In this document: piece by piece, positions 58,042 to 64,000 of the stretch
How positions within the stretch are numbered: position 1 is the first letter of the stretch
Layout: each line of letters starts with the position of its first letter
DNA from: Balanoglossus misakiensis
Taxonomy: Eukaryota > Hemichordata
Length of the DNA: 64,000 nucleotides
Reading direction: 5' to 3'
Assembly (NCBI GenBank): GCA_040954595.2
Contig: CM082595.2
Span: 8,060,001 to 8,124,000, forward strand
Program-made: the position numbers and the translations under genes
Notes under the pieces: model-generated
Database searches by the model: none
Told to the model about the DNA's origin: nothing
Seen by the model: only the letters and a program-made list of their open reading frames with translations

Positions 58042-59497
58042 TAGGGCCCAAGCCCAGCAGGCTTGGGCCCTATTGTTTTTACTGGAGTTTTTCTTCTTCT
58101 TCTTCTTCTTCTTGTGCCGTTTTTTTCGTCAAGTAGATCTTGAAAACCGCTGAACCTACAAATCTCAAAGTTGGCACAGTGGTGCAGGCCTCTGAGAACA
58201 TGAGCTGTACCCTTGTGAATGTTTAATAAGTCACGTGACCTGATGACCATATATGGGCAAAATTTTCAAATTGGCCTAATTTGCATATGAATTGCCATAT
58301 CAAAATTCTGTTAACATACTTTGTGGACCATATGGCCAGGGTTCTACATGCCAAATGTCAAGGCCATAGGCCATGTCAATTTTGAGAAGAAGATTTTTAA
58401 GTATTATTTTTCATATTTTTTCGCCCAAGCCATGTGCCTATACTTTACATAGTTAAGCTATGACCACATATTATTTTGGATAAATATGCATACATATCTT
58501 AAAATCTGTTAGGCCGATCATCTCCAACTTTGGTGTGCAGCTAGCCTAGCATGTGTCAATAATTTTAAGCAAAAAAAAATAATATGAAAAATCGACCGAT
58601 TTTTTTATATTAATTTTTTTATTAAATTTATACCTTTACTTATACCTCTATGGTTAAGCTATGTCCATGTCTTATTGTGGAATTCTGGTCTGTGCAATAG
58701 TCCTGTACAGTGACTGTCTATTGGTCAGTGAGCACAATGGCACCAAAATAAAAGGCAAAATTTTAGGCTCACCTGTAACACCTGCTTAACTCATTAATTA
58801 TGTGCATACCTAATTCTGGGCTAACTAAGAGGGCTAGAGGTTTCGTTCTTGTGGGACATGGACCAGTACAGGGTCAAAATTTCTTGCCCAAATTTTGGGT
58901 GACCTCAGGTGACCTTTGACCTACTTTCCTATATCTCGGCATCCAGAGCAGGTACAGACTTGGCATTTGGAGGGTTGGGACTAAAATGGAAAAGCCAAAA
59001 TGGGGGTCACCTGTGACACCTGTATATCTCATTAATTATGTGCATACCTAATTCCAGGCTCACCAATAGGGCTATAGGTTTGGTTTTTGTTGAACATGGA
59101 CCTGTATAGGGTCAAAATTTCATGCCCAAATGTTGCATGACCTCAGGTGACCTTTGACCTACTTTACCAGATCTTGGCATCCAGAGCAGGTACAGACTTG
59201 GCGTTTGGAGGGTTGGGATTAAAATTGAAAAGCCAAAATTGAGGGTCACCTGTGGCACCTGCCTACCTCATTAATTATGTGCATACCTAATTCCAGGCTA
59301 ACCAATAAGACTATAGGTTTGGTTTTTGTTGAACATGGACCAGTATAGGGTCAAAATTTCTCACCCAAATTTTGCATGACCTCAGGTGACCTTTGACCTA
59401 CTTTACCGTATCTTGGCATCCAGAGCAGATATGCTTATTGCTATGTTGCTATGTGCTATGTTGGCTTGGGCCCGCCATTGCTGCTTGCAGCTATATT
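58042..59497 (+). repeat. array copy 20, type-1 head, one hairpin
   Basis: The hairpin is at 58,043-58,071 (GGGCCC type). There are three body units. One DR1 context is followed by a lost segment just before the tail of copy 19, which places this copy at a rearranged junction. Confidence 0.85.
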
Positions 59498-62400
59498 TAG
59501 GGCCCAAGCCCAGCAGGCTTGGGCCCTATTGTTTTTACTGGAGTTTTTAGGGCCCAAGCCCAGCAGGCTTGGGCCCTATTGTTTTTACTGGAGTTTTTCT
59601 TCTTCTTTTTCTTCTTGTGCCGTTTTTTTTGTCAAGTAGATCTGGAGAACGGCTGAACCTACCAATTTCAAACTTAGCACAATGGTGCAGGCCAATGAGA
59701 GCTGGTGCAGTACCCTTGTGAATGTTTAATAAGTCATGTGACCTGATGACCATATATGGGCAAAGTTTTCAAATCGGCCTAATTTGCATATGAATGGAGA
59801 TATCAAAATTCTGTTCAGATGCTTTGTGGACCACATAGCCAGGGTTCTACATGCCAAATGTCAAGGCCATAGGCCATGTCAATTTTGAGAAGAAGATTTT
59901 TAAGTATTATTTTTCATATTTTTCGCCCAAGCCATGTGCCTATACTTTACATAGTTAAGCTATGACAACATATTATTTTGGATAAATATGCATACATATC
60001 TCAAAATCTGTTAGGCCGATCATCTCCAACTTTGGTGTGCAGCTAGCCTAGCATTTGTCAATAATTTTAAGCGGAAAAAAATAATATGAAAAATCGAACG
60101 AATTTTTTATATTAATTTTTTTATTAAATTTATACCTTTACTTATACCTCTATGGTTAAGCTATGTCCATGTCTTATTGTGGAATTCTGGTCTGTGCAAT
60201 TAGTCTTCGGACTGAGCGCGCAAAGTGGGCGTGTCCATTATCACTCATTAAGTATTCAAAAAGGCTGACTACGCTGTCGAGTGTCCGGAAAATTACGGTC
60301 GGAAACAGAAATTACAAGTCGCAGTGTTTCCAACACTAAAAAAATCCAGCGAGCTTAGCTTTTAACAAAGAACTGACATTAAGTTCCTTACTCGCTGTGA
60401 CAAATCTCAAAACCGACGTGATTTTTTTACAAAAATTAACTCAGAAAAAACATCAACACTTGAATTTACCAGCCCCGCACTGCAAATTGCATGGCGATGC
60501 CTATGGAACTGACCAAAATTTGACAGATCGTGGTTGCTAAAATGGTGCTAGTGCAATATTTCAGCATATGCAGCAAGCAGCGAAACCTGCCGATTCCCAG
60601 ACGACTTTCTCTGACCAATGAACCTCAATTGAATGACGAGAAATCACAATTTCTCAATGACTTTCAGTCTGCCGACTGATGACCCCAAAATGTTATGACC
60701 TTTTGAATACGCCAACCAGTGGGTGTCGTTTAGTGCACGTGATATGCTAAATAGCGTTACTATTTCTATGGCGCCATGGTAACGTAAACAACATGCGTCA
60801 ATCTCCCGCCAAGAAAGGCAAGGCTTCACGCTTTTGCTCAAAGTTTATTCGATACATCTAAGTTTGTTGTAAACAAATATCTGAATATTTATATATAAGA
60901 TCATGTCAGTTATGAGTATATCTACCCACCCGTTGATCAATGATGCTGTCATCAGGCTTGAACGTCATGAAAGGGGCGTTGATATCTCTGTGTCAGAGAC
61001 TGACCCATGTGATTAGGGTACACACATGGGCTCCAGTGGGGTAATTCTGCATGAAATCGCGGTTCTTACGGAAGTCAGAGGAAGTAAATATGCGTGTTTG
61101 TTCCAGATGCGTCTCTTTTTTCGCTGTTGGAGTCTTATTTTGGCCGATTGTGGGATACATGACTGCAAGCACTTCCCTTGAAATTGGTGTTAAATTCACA
61201 ATACCGTTGAAAAACGACATGGTGCATGCATCCACGCGAGGTATCTGTGTTCGATCGGTGTGATTACGAAATAACAACATGTATCGTAAGTATTTTGGGC
61301 ACTGCGGACGGTCGTACCTGATAAATTATTGATTGAAGGCCCACAAACATTCATAACCAAAATATCGACAAACTACGTTTTACGCCTCACTTCGAGTGGC
61401 TGCATATTTTTTTAGAGGCTTAGCACTAGCTAAAATAGGTTCGTATGATAACAATAAAGTATCTATGACCCCAGAAATTCGAGTTTGAATAGTTTTCACT
61501 CTTTGGATGAAAAGGCACAAAAAATCAAACAAATCACTGCATTTTCACCCAAAAACAGTGTGTGCCAGGAAGACCCTGTCAGAAAATGTGGAATTTACGG
61601 GTAAGATGTTCTGGACGAAAAAATGAGCATAAGAGGTGATGAGTGATTAAAATAAACACTCTGCATGACATTTGCGTCTGGATTTTTTTTACTACGACAC
61701 GGCAAAATCACGGTATTTTGCTACAAAATCGCCAATTTAACAACAACAATTGGAGACGTCCCACAGTCTCTATTCAGTCGTTGATCATGATATACGATAG
61801 TTTCCAACAAAGTTCTAATGAAATAGAGTATATACCACGTTTTTTCTCGTCCATTGAAGCTTTGGATGAAAAGGCACAAAAAATCAAAGTTGGTATATGC
61901 CTTTGAAGGCTAAAATAGAAGGGGTCAAAGGTAACTCTTGTATTTTTATTTTTCGCAAATCTACCGAATTCATCTCTTTGATTCTCTTATTGCTTTATTT
62001 CAATAATTTTCACAAAGATAACGAAATCTGTCAAGTACTCTCAAAACATGGAAAAAAATTGGATTGAAATCTCTCCACGTACGCTGGGTTCTTGGCCGCC
62101 ATAACAGAGGTCAATGAGTGCTGAAATTTCCCAGCATGCTTTGCGGTGTTTTGATAATGGGAATCGCGCTCAGTCCGAAGACTGAATAGTCTTGTACAGT
62201 GACTATCTATTGGTCAGTGAGCACAATGGCACCAAAATAAAAGGCAAAATTTTAGGCTCACCTGTAACACCTGCTTAACTCATTAATTATGTGCATACCT
62301 AATTCTGGGCTAACTAAGAGGGCTAGAGGTTTCGTTCTTGTGGGAAATGGACCAGTATAGGGTCAAAATTTCTTGCCCAAATTTTGGGTGACCTCAGGTG

Positions 62401-62755
62401 ACCTTTGACCTACTTTCCTATATCTCGGCATCCAGAGCAGGTACAGACTTGGCGTTTGGAGGGTTGGGACTAAAATTGAAAAGCCAAAATTGGGGATCAC
62501 CTGTGACACCTGCCTACCTCATTAATTATGTGCATACCTAATTCCAGGCTAACCAATAGGGCTATAGGTTTGGTTTTTGTTGAACATGGACCAGTATAGG
62601 GTCAAAATTTCTTGCCCAAATTTTGCATAACCTCAGGTGACCTTTGACCTACTTTACCATATCTTGGCATCCAGAGCTGATATGCTTATTGCTATGTTGC
62701 TATGTGCTATGTGATATGTTGGCTTGGGCCCGCTATTGCTGCTTGCAGCTATATT
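59498..62755 (+). repeat. array copy 21, type-1 head, two hairpins, interrupted
   Basis: Hairpins are at 59,499-59,527 and 59,549-59,577. The copy is split by the 1,984-bp element after CTGTGCAAT and resumes at 62,185 with AATAGTCTTGTACAG. There are two body units and a tail with an extra GTGATAT. Confidence 0.85.
60201..62184. mobile_element. 1,984-bp DNA transposon, non-autonomous, AAT target duplication
   Basis: Perfect 19-bp inverted ends (AGTCTTCGGACTGAGCGCG at 60,202-60,220 and its complement at 62,165-62,183) are flanked by AAT on both sides. Sister copies show the empty site CTGTGCAATAGTC. A 3-bp duplication fits PIF/Harbinger-like or CACTA-like transposition, but no transposase is visible. 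Frames of 65, 95, 70 and 87 codons inside have no recognisable domain. The interior carries a direct repeat (TTTGGATGAAAAGGCAC) at 61,503 and 61,861. Confidence 0.8.
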
Positions 62756-64000
62756 TAGGGCCCAAGCCCAGCAGGCTTGGGCCCTATTGTTTTTACTGGA
62801 GTTTTTAGGGCACAAGCCCAGCAGGCTTGTGCCCTATTGTTTTTACTGGAGTTTTTCTTCTTCTTCTTCTTCTTCTTGTGCCGTTTTTTTCGTCAAGTAG
62901 ATCTTGAAATCGGCTGAACCTACAAATCTAAAACTTGGCACAATGGTGCAGGCCTATGAGAGCTTGAGCTGTACCCTTGTGAATGTTTAATTAGTCATGT
63001 GACCTGATGACCATATATGGGCAAAATTTTCAAATCGGCCTTATTTGCATATGCATGAAGATATCAAAATTCTTTTAGCAACTTTTGTGGACCATGTGGT
63101 CAGGGTTCTACATGCCAAATGTCAAGGCCATTGGCCATGCCAATTTTGAGAAGAAGATTTTTAAGTATTATTTTTCATATTTTTCACCCAAGCCATGGGC
63201 CTATACTTTCCATAGTAAAGCTATGACCACATACTATTTTGGATAAATATGCATACATATCTCAAAATCTGTTAGGCCAATCATCTCCAACTTTGGTGTG
63301 CAGCTAGCCTAGCATATGTCAATAATTTTAAGCGAAAAAAAATAATATGAAAAATCGACCGATTTTTTTATATTAATTTTTTTATGAAATTTATACCTTT
63401 ACTTATACCTCTATGGTTAAGCTATGTCCATGTCTTATTGTGGAATTCTGGTTTGTGCAATAGTCCTGTACAGTGACTGTCTATTGGTCAGTGAGCACAA
63501 TGGCACCAAAATAAAAGGCACAATTTTAGGCTCACCTGTAACACCTGCTTAACTCATTAATTATGTGCATACCTAATTCTGGGTTAACTAAGAGGGCTAT
63601 AGGTTTCGTTCTTGTGGGACATGGACCAGTATAGGGTCAAAATTTCTTGCCCAAATTTTGGGTGACCTCAGGCGACCTTTGACCTACTTTCCTATATTTC
63701 CGCATCTAGAGCAGGTACAGACTTGGTGTTTGGAGGTTTGGGACTAAAATTGAAAAGCCAAAATGGGGGTCACCTGTGACACCTGCATATCTCATTAATT
63801 ATGTGCATACCTAATTCCAGGCTAACCAATAGGGCTATAGGTTTGGTTTTTGTTGAACATAAACCAGTATAGGGTCAAAATTTCTTGCCCAAATTGTGCA
63901 TGACCTCAGGTGACCTTTGACCTACTTTACCATATCTCGGCATCCAGAGCAGGTACAGACTTGGCGTTTGGAGGGTTGGGACTAAAATTGAAAAGCCAAA
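62756..64000 (+). repeat. array copy 22, type-1 head, two hairpins, cut by window end
   Basis: The hairpin at 62,757-62,785 has GGGCCC arms and the one at 62,807-62,835 has GGGCAC arms. The head and first body units match copy 5. The array continues past the window. Confidence 0.85.

Noticed and set aside
60644-61906. Possible transposase fragments inside the 1,984-bp element
   Set aside because: Frames are short and on both strands, with no catalytic motif or DNA-binding domain visible.
27796-63020. Many 60-119-codon frames in the array
   Set aside because: The same frames recur in every repeat copy, cross hairpins and microsatellites, and end at arbitrary points. None shows a domain.

Overview
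The window is metazoan-type nuclear DNA, AT-rich and dominated by repeats. It has no bacterial operon structure. The one convincing gene is split by GT-AG introns, and there are minisatellites, a 90-bp satellite and many non-autonomous element-like repeats. The style suggests a marine invertebrate, but I cannot name the phylum from sequence alone.

Layout. (1) 1-14,300 is intergenic or intronic DNA. It holds short exon-like modules that recur with the same acceptor and donor (1-39, 1222-1294, 7039-7123, 7637-7738), inside what looks like an old tandem duplication of about 7 kb. Between them lie diverged copies of a hairpin-headed dispersed repeat (about 2455, 2964, 5719, 8340, 11,130). Then come a 50-bp minisatellite (11,761-12,361), low-complexity DNA, small tandem duplications and a 128-bp palindromic element whose tip folds like a D-armless tRNA (14,026-14,153). 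(2) 14,301-18,207 is a 90/91-bp satellite of about 43 units with local dimer and trimer higher-order structure. (3) 18,208-27,918 is mostly single-copy DNA. It contains a minus-strand gene of six coding exons plus a 5' leader exon (coding 24,036 down to 20,722). The gene encodes a predicted 274-residue protein with two RPA-like OB-fold regions, and it has a TATA box and CCAAT boxes upstream. (4) 27,919-64,000 is one head-to-tail array of 22 same-orientation composite repeats. Each copy has 0-5 perfect hairpins, a polypyrimidine microsatellite (CTT or CTTT), one of two alternative heads, one to several units of about 239 bp, and a conserved tail ending in TGCTTGCAGC plus TATATT or TTTAA. Two foreign elements are inserted in it: a 174-bp TTAA-flanked MITE (30,102) and a 1,984-bp element with 19-bp terminal inverted repeats (60,201).

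The most interesting material is this array. The hairpins vary by paired, compensatory base changes. One hairpin arm is echoed in the tail of every copy. The body unit almost always carries a perfect DR1 nuclear-receptor motif. Two unrelated heads are joined to the same body and tail. The architecture resembles non-autonomous Helitron/Helentron-derived elements (HINE, DINE-1, bivalve 'pearl' type), but that assignment is inference. All assignments come from reading; no database or alignment search was run.
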